Origin: Microbacterium saccharophilum
Lineage (GTDB): Bacteria > Actinomycetota > Actinomycetes > Actinomycetales > Microbacteriaceae
Assembly (NCBI RefSeq): GCF_007992455.1
Contig: NZ_BKAH01000011.1
Span: 22,117 to 86,116 of the forward strand
DNA: 64,000 nucleotides
Reading direction: 5' to 3'
Positions 45,639-55,104 of this stretch are shown here, in pieces. The notes below the pieces were generated by a model. That model was not told the origin of the DNA and did no database searches. It was given only the letters and a program-made list of their open reading frames with translations. Position 1 is the first letter of the stretch. Each line of letters starts with the position of its first letter. The translations under genes were made by a program, and so were the position numbers.

Positions 45639-46742
45639 CTACATCCGCGGGAGCGCGGCGCGCGCCTCCTCCGGCGGCAGTCCCGTCGCCGTGAGCAGGT
45701 CGACCGCGAGCGGGCGCAGGGCGCCGATGAAGTTCTGGTCGAGCACGGCGCCGGGCCCCGCGAGCACGGCCGGGTCGAGGCGTGTCGCGACGGCGCGCAG
45801 CGCCTCGCGCGCGACGGGCTCGAACGAGATGTCGTCGAGGGACTGCGCGATGAGATCGGCGCCCCGTCGCAGCTCACCCACGAGCTCGGCCGCGACCGGG
45901 CGTGCGGCGCCGTCGTCGCAGAGGTAGACGACCCGCCGGCCGATGACGCGGAGGTTGCGGGTGGCGAGGTCCATGGCATCCCGGATGCGCGCCTGCCGCT
46001 GCATCTCGAAGCGCTGCCGGCGCAGGAACGGGGAGATGCGCGCGATCGCCGCGCCGGATTCCAGGGCCGTCCGCCAGTCGTCGACGGTGCCCTGCAGGGC
46101 GCGCGCCTTCGCCAGCCCGCGCTCCGCGCGGCGCCGGTCGCCCTGGCGGAGCGCGTCGACGAGGGTCGCGGCCGCGCCGTCGAAGGCGGCGAACAGCGCC
46201 CGGCCGTCCCGGGTCACGGCGCGCAGGGGGCTCCGCGGCACGAGCGCCGTCACGAGTAGGGCCGTGACACCGCCGACGAGCCCGTCGAGGAGGCGCAGGA
46301 AGGGCACATTCGCGGGGATCACGATCACGATGAGGCTCTGGATCGCCGCCGCGATCGCGAAGCTCGCCTGCGGGGAGAGGAATCGCGCGACGACGAGCGT
46401 CGCGCTGAGCGTGATGGCCAGCTGCCACCACCCGACGCCGGCGAACAGCACGATGAGCTCGGCGACGAGGATGCCGACGATCATGCCGATCACGGTCTCC
46501 AGCACCCGCGCGGGGCGGGCGTCGCGCACGAGCCCGAGGCTCGACACCGTCACGACGCCGGCCAGCAGGGGGGCGGGGTGCCCGAGGACGTAGTGCGCGA
46601 ACGCGAACGCGGCGGTCGCCGCGACGACGATCTGCAGGATCGCCGGCAGGGACTCCCGCACGCGCGAGGCGCTGCGCCGCAGGTCGACGCGCGCGGCGAG
46701 GCCGGTCCGGATCGGGGCCGTCGCCGGGGCCGGGTCCGCCAC
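45639..46742 (-). CDS. FUSC-family membrane protein (aromatic acid exporter-like)
   Basis: This 367-residue protein has about six N-terminal transmembrane helices (VVAATAAFAFAHYVLGHPA, VIGMIVGILVAELIVLFAG and so on, about 30-170), the FUSC half-unit, followed by a soluble helical domain of about 190 residues. It resembles ArAE/YeeA-type exporters. The substrate is unknown. The GTG at 46742 is two bases past the ygfZ stop, so the two are co-translated. Confidence 0.82.
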   Translation of the reverse strand: MADPAPATAPIRTGLAARVDLRRSASRVRESLPAILQIVVAATAAFAFAHYVLGHPAPLLAGVVTVSSLGLVRDARPARVLETVIGMIVGILVAELIVLFAGVGWWQLAITLSATLVVARFLSPQASFAIAAAIQSLIVIVIPANVPFLRLLDGLVGGVTALLVTALVPRSPLRAVTRDGRALFAAFDGAAATLVDALRQGDRRRAERGLAKARALQGTVDDWRTALESGAAIARISPFLRRQRFEMQRQARIRDAMDLATRNLRVIGRRVVYLCDDGAARPVAAELVGELRRGADLIAQSLDDISFEPVAREALRAVATRLDPAVLAGPGAVLDQNFIGALRPLAVDLLTATGLPPEEARAALPRM

Positions 46743-46744
46743 CG

Positions 46745-47824
46745 TCAGCGCCGGCGGGACAGTCGCGGCAGGCGCGGGATGGATGCCGTCCGCCCGGCGT
46801 CCGGCGGGACGATGAGCTCCTGCGCGGCGGCGACGACGCCGTCGGCGGTCTGCACGGTCAGCGGCGCGTCGACGGGCGTCGTGCGCTTGACGAGTGCGAG
46901 CGCGATCGGGCCCTCCTCGTAGTGCCGCGCGGCGGAGGTGACGACCCCGACGACCTCGTCGCCGGCGTGCACGGTCGCGCCCGGCCCGGGCAGCTGCGCA
47001 TCGCTGCCGTCGAGCTGCAACGCGATGAGCCGGCGCGGGGGGTGGCCGAGGTTGTGCACCTTCGCGACCGTCTCCTGGCCGCGATAGCAGCCCTTCTCCA
47101 GGTGCACCGCGGTGCGGAGCCAGTCCACCTCGTGCGGGAGCGTCCGACCGTCGGCCTCCCGGGAGACCCGCGGACGCCAGGCGGCGATGCGGAGGGCGTC
47201 GACCGCGAGGCGGCCGGCGACGGCGCGCTCGCCGTGCGCGGCGGCCGCCGCGAGGTCGGCATAGGCCTCGACGGGCACGACGGCCTCACTCCAGTCGCGC
47301 TCCCCGCCGGGGTGCGGGTCGGCGGGCGCGTACGCCCAGCCCCCGGCCGAGACGACGGGCCACGGGTCGTGCCAGACGGCGACCGCCGGGAGGTCCGCGA
47401 CCGCCGCCGCGGTGCCGCCGACGACGCGGAACCCGGTGGAGGCGTCCTGCGGGTCGACGCGGAGACGGAACCGCATCCGGACGAGCCACGTCCGCAGCCC
47501 CTCGGCATCCGCCTTGTCGACGATGAGCCAGGTGCGTTCGCCGTCATCCACGACGGATGCGGCGTGCTCGACGTGCCCGTGCGGGTCGAGGACGAGAAGT
47601 TCGGTGCTCTCCCCCGGCGCGAGTCGCGCGAGCGCCTGCGACGTCAGCGAGTCGAGCCAGGTGAGCCGGTCTTCGCCGCCGACCGTCAGCACGGTGCGGT
47701 CGCCCAGGGGGGCGACGGCGATGCCGCGGGCGAGGTCGCGCTGCTCGCGCATCGGGTCCCCGGCGTGCACGAGCCCGTCGTCGTCGACGACGGCGCCCGG
47801 GACCTGCGCGAACGCGTCGCTCAT
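46745..47824 (-). CDS. ygfZ: Folate-binding protein YgfZ (iron-sulfur cluster repair)
   Basis: This 359-residue tetrahydrofolate-binding protein is related to glycine cleavage T-protein and supports assembly or repair of certain Fe-S enzymes. The signature KGCYRGQE with its conserved Cys lies near residue 245. The GcvT-like N-domain (VLTVGGEDRLTWLDSLTSQ) and C-terminal barrel are complete. Its ATG overlaps the stop of the FABP-like gene by one base (TGATG). Confidence 0.92.
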   Translation of the reverse strand: MSDAFAQVPGAVVDDDGLVHAGDPMREQRDLARGIAVAPLGDRTVLTVGGEDRLTWLDSLTSQALARLAPGESTELLVLDPHGHVEHAASVVDDGERTWLIVDKADAEGLRTWLVRMRFRLRVDPQDASTGFRVVGGTAAAVADLPAVAVWHDPWPVVSAGGWAYAPADPHPGGERDWSEAVVPVEAYADLAAAAAHGERAVAGRLAVDALRIAAWRPRVSREADGRTLPHEVDWLRTAVHLEKGCYRGQETVAKVHNLGHPPRRLIALQLDGSDAQLPGPGATVHAGDEVVGVVTSAARHYEEGPIALALVKRTTPVDAPLTVQTADGVVAAAQELIVPPDAGRTASIPRLPRLSRRR

Positions 47825-48429
47825 CAGTCGGCCCGCGCGAGACGTGCGGAGGCGTGCGAGGAGAGTTCGCCGCCGAGCGCGGCGACGTCCCACGCCCACA
47901 GGAGGTGACCGTCGACGTAGCCGTAGAGGCGGGTCGCGGCGGTGTACGCCTTCGCCCCGGCAGGCCGGACGACGGCGTCGGTCGCCATGTCGATGCGGGG
48001 CCCGGCGACGCGGCCGAGGTACAGCTCGCTGATCCCGTCGGAGTGCACGAGGGCGACCTCGATCTCGAAGGCGCCGTCGGCCGTGCGCAGCGCCTCGACG
48101 TCGTCCGCCGTGCGGGCCGGGGTCGCGGGGGCCACGGGCGGCAGCAGCGCCGGCCCGGGGTCGGCGTCGGTCGCGGGCCGCGCGAGACGCCAGTAGCCGC
48201 TCTCCGCCACGAGCGGGATACGGGCGCCGTCCTCGCCGAGCAGCCACGCGTTCGCGGTGTAGTTCAGGTGACCCTGGCCGTCGTGGCTGAAGCTCACACG
48301 CTGCGCGAACTCGCCGGCGAAGGCCTGCCCGCCCGCCTGGTAGTCGATGACGCCCGTGCCCTCCCAGACTCCGAGGAGCCAGGACAGCGGAACGATGTCC
48401 GCCGGGAGATCGGTGGGCAGGTCGATCAC
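47824..48429 (-). CDS. Nitrobindin-like heme protein (FABP/THAP4-like, DUF1794)
   Basis: This 201-residue ten-strand beta-barrel protein has the opening LSWLLGVWEGTGVI (W-x-G-x-G motif) and SESGYWRL-type and HSDGISELYLG strands. The C-terminal ATRLYGYVDGHLLWAWDVAALG is present, and bacterial nitrobindins that bind ferric heme and isomerise peroxynitrite share this layout. The proximal His is not certain from sequence alone. It is the first gene of a tight FABP-ygfZ-FUSC operon. Confidence 0.88.
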   Translation of the reverse strand: MIDLPTDLPADIVPLSWLLGVWEGTGVIDYQAGGQAFAGEFAQRVSFSHDGQGHLNYTANAWLLGEDGARIPLVAESGYWRLARPATDADPGPALLPPVAPATPARTADDVEALRTADGAFEIEVALVHSDGISELYLGRVAGPRIDMATDAVVRPAGAKAYTAATRLYGYVDGHLLWAWDVAALGGELSSHASARLARAD

Positions 48430-48433
48430 GACG

Positions 48434-48547
48434 TCAGCGCTGGCCGCGGTAGAGGTTCTTGATCACGACGCCGGAGACGAACACGATCGCGAGCGACGCG
48501 AGTCCGAGCAGCCCGACGAAGAAGAGTTCGAGTGCGACGAGGTCCAT
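48434..48547 (-). CDS. 37-residue single-pass membrane micropeptide
   Basis: A short ORF reads MDLVALELFFVGLLGLASLA and then a second hydrophobic stretch, ending IKNLYRGQR. Residues 3-28 form one clear transmembrane helix with a positive cytoplasmic tail, the layout of a real membrane micropeptide. A TAGAGT box seven bases before the ATG gives a leaderless start. It ends just before the FABP gene and may be its first operon member. Function unknown. Confidence 0.7.
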   Translation of the reverse strand: MDLVALELFFVGLLGLASLAIVFVSGVVIKNLYRGQR

Positions 48548-48554
48548 GGCCCCT

Positions 48555-48560
48555 ACTCTA
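48555..48560 (-). promoter_or_regulatory. -10 element for the membrane micropeptide
   Basis: TAGAGT on the minus strand lies seven bases before the ATG at 48547. Confidence 0.5.
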
Positions 48561-48583
48561 CGCCGACGGGAGCCGCCGCCGGA

Positions 48584-48874
48584 TCAGCCGGAGAACAGCG
48601 TGGCGAGGCCGAACCCGACCCCGATGAGTCCCATCACGAGCAGCGACCCGAGGATGCTGGCGGCGACCCGCTCGATGAAGCCCTGAGACCGCCCGAACCA
48701 CAGGTGCACGACGAAGGACACGATGACGCACGCGCCGAGCCCCACCGCCATCCAGGCGGCCCGCCACTCCGGCGGCGCGATCAGGCCGACCGCGAGCGCG
48801 ACGACCGCGGCGAACACCCACGCGACGACGACGCCGACGAACGTGCGGCGCGGTGCGAGATCGGTGACGGTCAT
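48584..48874 (-). CDS. Small three-helix membrane protein
   Basis: This 96-residue protein has three hydrophobic helices (FVGVVVAWVFAAVVALAVGL, AAWMAVGLGACVIVSFVVHLW, VAASILGSLLVMGLIGVGFG). It is a conserved actinobacterial hypothetical. The ATG at 48874 has CACAAT six bases upstream and a GGAGG that is too close to act as a normal ribosome site. Function unknown. It diverges from the glnR-like gene. Confidence 0.75.
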   Translation of the reverse strand: MTVTDLAPRRTFVGVVVAWVFAAVVALAVGLIAPPEWRAAWMAVGLGACVIVSFVVHLWFGRSQGFIERVAASILGSLLVMGLIGVGFGLATLFSG

Positions 48875-48993
48875 GCCTCCATTGTGACGCACCCGGCCGG
48901 GGTTCGCCCCGTCGTCACGGGACGATCGACCTACGCCGGACGCTCTAGGATGATGGCACGGTCGGTCATCCGCACCGGGAAGGACCTCACCTC

Positions 48994-49692
48994 TTGGCTC
49001 AGCTTCTCGTCCTGAGTTCCGCGCACGGCGGCGGCCCCGTTCTGCCCGCGCTCGAGCTGCTGAGCCACCGCGCGCGCCAGATCCCCGCCGAGCCGGCGCA
49101 GCTCGTGAACGCGCCCAGCGCCGATGTCATCTTCGTCGATGCGCGGATGGACCTCGTCGGCGCGAAGTCGCTGTGCAAGATCCTCAACACCACGGGCCTG
49201 GACGCCCCGCTCATCCTCGTCGTCACGGAGGGCGGTCTCACGGCCGTGTCCACCGATTGGGGCATCGACGACGTCATCCTCTTCTCCGCCGGCCCTGCCG
49301 AGGTCGACGCCCGCATCCGTCTCGCGGTGGGGCGGGTCAGCAAGGAGCAGGTCTCCACCCGCATCCAGACCTCCGGCATCTCGATCGACGAGTCGTCCTA
49401 CTCCGCGAAGGTGCACGGCAAGCCGCTCGACCTCACCTACAAGGAGTTCCAGCTCCTGCACTTCTTCGCGACGCACCCCTCGCGCGTCTTCACCCGCGAG
49501 CAGCTGCTGAGCGAGGTGTGGGGCTACGACTACTTCGGCGGTACCCGCACCGTCGATGTGCACGTGCGTCGCCTGCGCGCGAAGCTCGGCGACCTCGAGC
49601 AGCTCATCGGCACCGTCCGCAACGTCGGATACCGCTTCAACGTCTACGAGGACGACCAGCTCCCCACCCCCCGCGAGTCCTCCCCGGCCTGA
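48994..49692 (+). CDS. glnR: GlnR-type OmpR-family nitrogen/phosphate regulator
   Basis: This 232-residue orphan regulator closely follows Streptomyces GlnR. The atypical receiver ([54 protein letters not shown]) lacks the usual acidic pocket, and GlnR is known to work without a cognate kinase. The C-terminal winged helix ([34 protein letters not shown]) is strongly conserved. Start TTG at 48994, nine bases after GGAAGGA. Placed beside ppk and pst, it may link nitrogen and phosphate control. Confidence 0.85.
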   Translation: MAQLLVLSSAHGGGPVLPALELLSHRARQIPAEPAQLVNAPSADVIFVDARMDLVGAKSLCKILNTTGLDAPLILVVTEGGLTAVSTDWGIDDVILFSAGPAEVDARIRLAVGRVSKEQVSTRIQTSGISIDESSYSAKVHGKPLDLTYKEFQLLHFFATHPSRVFTREQLLSEVWGYDYFGGTRTVDVHVRRLRAKLGDLEQLIGTVRNVGYRFNVYEDDQLPTPRESSPA

Positions 49693-49708
49693 GCCGCGCG
49701 CGCGATCC

Positions 49709-49730
49709 GTTCACACAGCGGTCACCCCGG
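49709..49730 (+). promoter_or_regulatory. PHO box overlapping the ppk promoter
   Basis: GTTCACACAGC is followed directly by GGTCACCCCGG, two 11-bp direct repeat units fitting the PhoP/RegX3 consensus. They occupy the -35 position relative to AAGGAT (49736-49741), which lies six bases before the ppk ATG. Confidence 0.75.
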
Positions 49731-49747
49731 CCTGCAAGGATGAGGGG

Positions 49748-51913
49748 ATGATCGACACCGAGGTTCTCGACTCCGGTCTGGGCGACGCCGACGACGACGA
49801 CTTCGACACGGCGGAGGCGTACGACTCACTGCTGCCGGACGGCCGGTACACCGACCGCGAGGTGAGTTGGCTCGCGTTCAACCAGCGCGTCCTGGAGTTG
49901 GCGGAGGATCCGTCCCTCCCCGTGCTCGAACGCGCGAACTTCCTGGCCATCTTCGCCAGCAACCTCGACGAGTTCTTCATGGTCCGGGTCGCCGGACTGA
50001 AGCGCCGCATCGTGACGGGCCTGGCCGTGCCGACCAACGTCGGGCGCTCCCCGCAGGATGTGCTCGCCGACATCTCCGCCGACGCGCACGCGCTGCAGCT
50101 GCGGCACGCGCGCGCGTGGGCCGAGCTCGTGCGACCCGAGCTCGCGGACGCGGGCATCGAACTGGTGTCCTGGCTCGACCTCGACGAGAACGAGCGCGCG
50201 GCGCTGTACGAGTACTTCCAGTCGCAGGTCTTCCCCGTCCTCATGCCGCTCGCCGTCGACCCGGCGCACCCGTTCCCCTACATCTCGGGGCTGTCGCTGA
50301 ACCTCGCGATCCGCATCCGCAACGCCAAGACGGGCCGGCAGGAGTTCGCCCGCCTGAAGGTGCCGCCCATGCTGCCGCGGTTCGTCGCCGTGCCCGGCGG
50401 CCCCGGCCGCTCGCGCTACCTGGCGCTGGAGGCGCTCATCTCGGAGAACCTGCGCGACCTCTTCCCGGGGATGGAGATCCTGGAGCACCACACGTTCCGC
50501 CTCACCCGCAACGAGGACGTCGTCATCGAAGAGGACGAGACGGAGAACCTCATCCAGGCGCTCGAGGCCGAGCTCCTGCGCCGACGCTTCGGCCCGCCGA
50601 TCCGCCTCGAGATCACCGAGGACATGGATGACGTCACGCTCGACCTGCTGCTGAGCGAGCTCGACATCACGGCGCAGGAGGTCTACCGCCTGCCCTCCCC
50701 CCTCGACCTGCGGGGCCTGTTCGACCTCGGCCGCATCGACCGGCCCGAGCTGCGCTACCCGGCGCACGTCCCGACGACCGCGACGGCGTTCCAGCCGGCC
50801 GAGCAGAACGGGCGACCCGACGTGTTCGCCGCCATCCGTGCGGGCGACGTGCTCGTGCACCACCCCTACGAGTCCTTCACCACGAGCGTCGTGGCGTTCC
50901 TGGAGCAGGCGGCGCGCGATCCGCACGTGCTCGCCATCAAGCAGACGCTGTACCGCACCTCCGGCGACAGCCCGATCGTCGAGGCGCTCATCGACGCCGC
51001 GGAGAACGGCAAGCAGGTGCTCGCGCTCGTCGAGGTGAAGGCGCGATTCGACGAAGCCGCCAACATCGTGTGGGCGCGCAAGCTCGAGAAGGCGGGCGTG
51101 CACGTCGTGTACGGGCTGGTCGGCCTGAAGACGCACTGCAAGCTGCTGCACGTCATCCGCGAGGAAGACGGGATGCTGCGCAGCTACAGTCACATCGGCA
51201 CGGGCAACTACAACCCCAAGACGAGCCGGATGTACGAGGACTTCGGGCTGTTCACCGCCGATGAGCAGGTGGGTCGCGACCTCACCCGCCTGTTCAACGA
51301 GCTGTCCGGCTACGCGATCGAGAAGAAGTTCAAGCGGCTCCTCGTCGCGCCGCTGCACCTGCGGAAGGGGCTCCTCCGGCAGATCGACCGCGAGCGCCGC
51401 AACGCCTTGGCCGGCAAGCCCGCGCACATCCGCATCAAGGTCAACTCGATGGTCGATGAGCAGATCATCGATTCGCTCTACCGCGCGAGCCAGGCCGGCG
51501 TGCGCGTGGACGTGTGGGTTCGGGGCATCTGCTCCCTGCGCACCGACCTCCCCGGCGTGAGCGACTCCATCACGGTCCGCTCGATCCTCGGCCGCTACCT
51601 CGAGCACTCCCGCATCTTCGCCTTCCACAACAACGGCGACCCGCAGGTGTTCATCGGCAGCGCCGACATGATGCACCGGAACCTCGACCGCCGCGTCGAG
51701 GCGCTCGTGCGCGTCGTGGCCCCCGCCCACGTCAAGGAGCTCATCGAGCTGTTCGACACGGCGATGGCCGACACGACGAGCTCCTGGCACCTGGGCGCGG
51801 ACGGCGTCTGGACGCGGCACAGCGTGGGCGAGGACGGCAAGCCGCTCGTCGACCTGCAGGAGCTGACGATGTCCCGGATCCAGCGCCGCCGCCGGGCGCG
51901 CTCGGCCCGATGA
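49748..51913 (+). CDS. ppk: Polyphosphate kinase 1
   Basis: This 721-residue RNA-degradosome-associated and storage enzyme makes polyphosphate from ATP. The N-terminal domain ([19 protein letters not shown]) and head domain are followed by the catalytic region with HHPYESF, the phospho-His motif [12 protein letters not shown], and [14 protein letters not shown] carrying the second catalytic His. It begins 55 bases after glnR with its own PHO box and overlaps the next gene by four bases. Confidence 0.96.
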   Translation: MIDTEVLDSGLGDADDDDFDTAEAYDSLLPDGRYTDREVSWLAFNQRVLELAEDPSLPVLERANFLAIFASNLDEFFMVRVAGLKRRIVTGLAVPTNVGRSPQDVLADISADAHALQLRHARAWAELVRPELADAGIELVSWLDLDENERAALYEYFQSQVFPVLMPLAVDPAHPFPYISGLSLNLAIRIRNAKTGRQEFARLKVPPMLPRFVAVPGGPGRSRYLALEALISENLRDLFPGMEILEHHTFRLTRNEDVVIEEDETENLIQALEAELLRRRFGPPIRLEITEDMDDVTLDLLLSELDITAQEVYRLPSPLDLRGLFDLGRIDRPELRYPAHVPTTATAFQPAEQNGRPDVFAAIRAGDVLVHHPYESFTTSVVAFLEQAARDPHVLAIKQTLYRTSGDSPIVEALIDAAENGKQVLALVEVKARFDEAANIVWARKLEKAGVHVVYGLVGLKTHCKLLHVIREEDGMLRSYSHIGTGNYNPKTSRMYEDFGLFTADEQVGRDLTRLFNELSGYAIEKKFKRLLVAPLHLRKGLLRQIDRERRNALAGKPAHIRIKVNSMVDEQIIDSLYRASQAGVRVDVWVRGICSLRTDLPGVSDSITVRSILGRYLEHSRIFAFHNNGDPQVFIGSADMMHRNLDRRVEALVRVVAPAHVKELIELFDTAMADTTSSWHLGADGVWTRHSVGEDGKPLVDLQELTMSRIQRRRRARSAR

Positions 51914-52848
51914 CCGATACGGCCGTCTACGCCGCGGGCGGGGTCGTCTGGCGTCTCGTCGAGGGCAAGCTGATGGTGCTCGTCATCCACCGCACCGCCT
52001 ACGCCGACGTGACCCTCCCCAAAGGCAAGGTCGACCCCGGTGAGACGCTCGCCGAGACCGCCGCACGCGAGATCTTCGAGGAGACCGGCATCGCCGTCGC
52101 CCTCGGCATCCCCGTCGGCGTCTCCCGGTACCGGATGCCGAACAAGCGGCAGAAGATCGTGCACTACTGGGCGGCGGAGGCCACCGACGACGCCATCCGC
52201 GCCTCGGCGTTCGTGCCGAACAAGGAGATCGCGGCCCTCGAATGGGTTACGCCGAAGAAGGCGCTCAGCCACCTCAGCTACCCCGTCGACGTGGAGATCC
52301 TCGAGCAGTTCCTGACGTTCGTCGGCGACGGCATCCTGTCGACCTTCCCCATCGTCGTGCTCCGGCACGCGAAGGCGACCCCGCGGGAGGCCTGGGACGG
52401 CGCGGATGCGGCGCGCCCCCTGACGGCGCGCGGCACCAAGCAGGCGCAGGCGATCGTCGGGCCGCTCCGCGCGTTCGGGGTCCGCAAGCTCATCTCCAGC
52501 GACGCCGTGCGGTGCGTCACGACCGTCACCCCGCTCGCCGCCGCGCTCGGCCGCACGATCGACCGCACGCCGCTGCTGAGCCAGGACGCGTGGGAGGAGG
52601 GCGCCTCGGACGCGCGCGCAGTCGTCGGCAAGCGGGTGCGCAGCCGCAAGCCGGCCGTGCTCTGCTCGCACGGTCCCGTGCTGCCGGAGATCCTCGCGGA
52701 GCTGGCCCTCGCGACCGGGACCCTGCGCGGGTCGTACCTGGGCAGCGCGTCGGCGCTGGACCCCGGCTCGTTCTCCGTCGTTCACCTGTCGGCCACCAAC
52801 CCGGGGTCGGGGATCGTCTCGATCGAGACGCACGTCCCGAAGGTGTGA
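51910..52848 (+). CDS. mutT1: MutT1-like Nudix hydrolase fused to histidine phosphatase
   Basis: This 312-residue two-domain protein has a Nudix domain at 5-135 (the box runs from GKVDPGE to REIFEETGI) and a histidine phosphatase domain at 145-300 ([28 protein letters not shown]). It matches mycobacterial MutT1, which cleans 8-oxo-dGTP and hydrolyses diadenosine polyphosphates and related compounds. Coupling to ppk by the ATGA overlap suggests a role in nucleotide or polyphosphate turnover. Confidence 0.9.
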   Translation: MTDTAVYAAGGVVWRLVEGKLMVLVIHRTAYADVTLPKGKVDPGETLAETAAREIFEETGIAVALGIPVGVSRYRMPNKRQKIVHYWAAEATDDAIRASAFVPNKEIAALEWVTPKKALSHLSYPVDVEILEQFLTFVGDGILSTFPIVVLRHAKATPREAWDGADAARPLTARGTKQAQAIVGPLRAFGVRKLISSDAVRCVTTVTPLAAALGRTIDRTPLLSQDAWEEGASDARAVVGKRVRSRKPAVLCSHGPVLPEILAELALATGTLRGSYLGSASALDPGSFSVVHLSATNPGSGIVSIETHVPKV

Positions 52849-52883
52849 GCCGGGGCGTGCCGCGCGCCAGGGTGTCCCGATCC

Positions 52884-52905
52884 GTTCACCTGTCGTTCAC
52901 CCGGA
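52884..52905 (+). promoter_or_regulatory. PHO box upstream of pstS
   Basis: GTTCACCTGTC and GTTCACCCGGA are two adjacent 11-bp direct repeats with GTTCACC conserved. This is a strong RegX3/PhoP site for the pstSCAB operon. Confidence 0.88.
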
Positions 52906-52989
52906 GAGCGCACTCTGGTCAGAGACGGTGAATACCGTCGGGACGGGCCCTGCACCAGGGCACAACCTGACAACCCGAAGGATCACACA

Positions 52990-54093
52990 GTGAAGCTTTC
53001 CCGCATCGCCCAGCTGGGCGCTGTCGCCGCCATCGCGGCCCTCACGCTCACCGCCTGCGCTTCCAACGAGCAGACCCCCGGCGCCACCGCCCCGGAGGAG
53101 ACCACGTCCGCGCTGACCGGTCAGCTCGTCGGACAGGGCGCGTCGTCGCAGCAGGTCGCCGTGCAGTCCTGGACCGCCATGTTCCTCGACGCCAACCCCG
53201 ACGCCCAGGTCGACTACGACCCGGCCGGCTCCGGCACGGGCCGCGAGTCGTTCCAGCAGGGCGCCGTGAACTTCGCCGGCTCCGACCGCGCGTTCAAGAT
53301 CGACGAGATCTCGGCCGGGGGCTTCGGTGCGTGCGCCGACGGCTCAGGCATCGTCGAGATCCCCGCCTACATCTCCCCCATCGCCGTCATCTTCAACGTC
53401 CCGGGCGTCGACGCGCTCGACCTGGACGCCGCCACGGTCGCCGGGATCTTCGCCGGCACCATCACCAACTGGAACGACCCGGCCATCGCCGCCACCAACG
53501 ACGGCGTGGAGCTGCCCGACCTCGCGATCAACCCCGTGCACCGCTCGGACAAGTCCGGCACGACCGGCAACTTCACCGACTACCTCGCCGCGAACGCGCC
53601 CGACGTCTGGACGTGGGACAGCGTCGAGGAGTGGCCCGCCGGTGTCGTCGGCGAAGCCGCCGAGAAGACCTCGGGCGTCGTCAACGCCGTCAAGGCCGGC
53701 GAGGGCTCGGTCGGCTACGCCGACTCGTCGCAGGCCGGCGGCATCTCGTCCGTGAACATCAAGGTCGGCGACGAGTTCGTCGGTCACTCCGCCGAGGGCG
53801 CTGCGGCGACCCTCGACGCCTCCGCCATCGAGGAGGGCCGCTCCGAGGGCGACCTCGCCTTCGAGATCGACCGCACGACGACCGAGGCCGGCGCGTACCC
53901 GCTCCTCCTCGTCAGCTACCTCATCGGCTGCGAGCAGTACGAGGACGCCGATGTCGCGGCGCTGACGAAGGCGTTCTTCACGACCGCCGTCAGCGAGGAG
54001 GGCCAGCAGTCCGCCGCCGAGAACGCCGGCAGCGCCCCGATCTCCGACGACCTGCGCACGCAGTCGCTCGCCGCGATCGAGCTGATCAAGTAA
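52990..54093 (+). CDS. pstS: Phosphate-binding lipoprotein PstS
   Basis: This 367-residue periplasmic-type binding protein captures inorganic phosphate for the ABC importer. The lipobox LTLTACAS near 18-25 anchors it to the membrane. The ligand motifs GQGASSQQVA, PAGSGTGRESF and the phosphate-contacting RSDKSGTTGNFTDYL are intact. Start GTG at 52990 with GAAGG eight bases upstream. Two short hairpins (GACGGT-GAAT-ACCGTC and GCCCTG-CAC-CAGGGC) lie in the leader. Confidence 0.96.
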   Translation: MKLSRIAQLGAVAAIAALTLTACASNEQTPGATAPEETTSALTGQLVGQGASSQQVAVQSWTAMFLDANPDAQVDYDPAGSGTGRESFQQGAVNFAGSDRAFKIDEISAGGFGACADGSGIVEIPAYISPIAVIFNVPGVDALDLDAATVAGIFAGTITNWNDPAIAATNDGVELPDLAINPVHRSDKSGTTGNFTDYLAANAPDVWTWDSVEEWPAGVVGEAAEKTSGVVNAVKAGEGSVGYADSSQAGGISSVNIKVGDEFVGHSAEGAAATLDASAIEEGRSEGDLAFEIDRTTTEAGAYPLLLVSYLIGCEQYEDADVAALTKAFFTTAVSEEGQQSAAENAGSAPISDDLRTQSLAAIELIK

Positions 54094-54098
54094 TCCCC

Positions 54099-54130
54099 TG
54101 CGGCCCCTCGGCGCACGCCGAGGGGCCGCA
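54099..54130 (+). terminator. Hairpin between pstS and pstC
   Basis: A perfect 14-bp stem with loop GCAC, without a U tract, follows six bases after the pstS stop. It probably acts as a partial terminator or a 3-prime stabiliser, giving excess PstS over the membrane subunits. Confidence 0.75.
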
Positions 54131-54152
54131 CCCCGTCGACAAGAGAGCAGCG

Positions 54153-55103
54153 ATGACAGCCCCCACCGCCGAAGCACCCGCGCGGGCCGTGGCGAAGAAG
54201 CGCGCCGGAGACATCTGGTTCTCCGGCACGGCGCTGTTCGCCGGGTCGATGATCGTGGTGACGCTCGCCGCCGTCGCCATCTTCCTCATCGTCCAGTCGC
54301 TGCCCGCCTTCAGCGCGACGAGCGAGACCGCCTCGCTGCTCAAGGCGGACTTCTGGTCCTACGTCCTGCCGCTGCTGTTCGGCACGATCTGGGCGGCCTT
54401 CCTCGCCCTCCTCGTCGCCGTGCCGCTGTCGATCGGCATCGCCCTGTTCATCACGCACTACGCCCCGCGGCGGCTCGCACAGACCCTCGGGTACATCGTC
54501 GACCTGCTGGCGGCGGTGCCGTCGGTGGTGTTCGGCCTCTGGGGCATCCTCGTCTTCGCGCCGGCCCTCGTCCCCACCTACTCCTGGCTGAACGAGTACC
54601 TCGGCTGGATCCCGTTCTTCTCCGGCCAGGTGCTCAACAGCGGCCGGACGATCCTCACCGCCGCGCTCGTCCTCGCCGTCATGGTCGTCCCGATCATCAC
54701 CGCCATCTGCCGCGAGATCTTCCTGCAGACGCCGCGGCTGCACGAGGAGGCGGCGCTCGCGCTCGGCGCGACCCGCTGGGAGATGATCCGGATGGCGGTG
54801 CTGCCGTTCGGCCGCTCCGGCATCGTCTCGGCCTCCATGCTCGGCCTCGGCCGCGCGCTCGGCGAGACGATGGCCGTCGCCATGGTGCTCTCGGCGACGA
54901 ACGTGGTCAGCCTGCAGCTGCTCACCTCGCAGAACCCGTCCACGATCGCCGCCAACATCGCGCTGACGTTCCCCGAGGCGTACAAGCTCAACATCAACGT
55001 CCTCATCGCGACGGGCCTCATCCTCTTCATCGTCACCTTCGCGGTCAACGCCGTGGCCCGCTGGATCGTGGGCCGGCGCAAGGAATTCTCGGGGGCCAAC
55101 TGA
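54153..55103 (+). CDS. pstC: Phosphate ABC permease PstC
   Basis: This 316-residue integral membrane subunit has six or seven helices. The EAA loop motif (EEAALALGATRWEMIRMAVLP) that contacts PstB is present, together with GRALGETMAVAMVL. The N-terminal cytoplasmic stretch contains basic residues (KKRAGD). One base separates its stop from the pstA start. Confidence 0.95.
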   Translation: MTAPTAEAPARAVAKKRAGDIWFSGTALFAGSMIVVTLAAVAIFLIVQSLPAFSATSETASLLKADFWSYVLPLLFGTIWAAFLALLVAVPLSIGIALFITHYAPRRLAQTLGYIVDLLAAVPSVVFGLWGILVFAPALVPTYSWLNEYLGWIPFFSGQVLNSGRTILTAALVLAVMVVPIITAICREIFLQTPRLHEEAALALGATRWEMIRMAVLPFGRSGIVSASMLGLGRALGETMAVAMVLSATNVVSLQLLTSQNPSTIAANIALTFPEAYKLNINVLIATGLILFIVTFAVNAVARWIVGRRKEFSGAN

Positions 55104-55104
55104 C

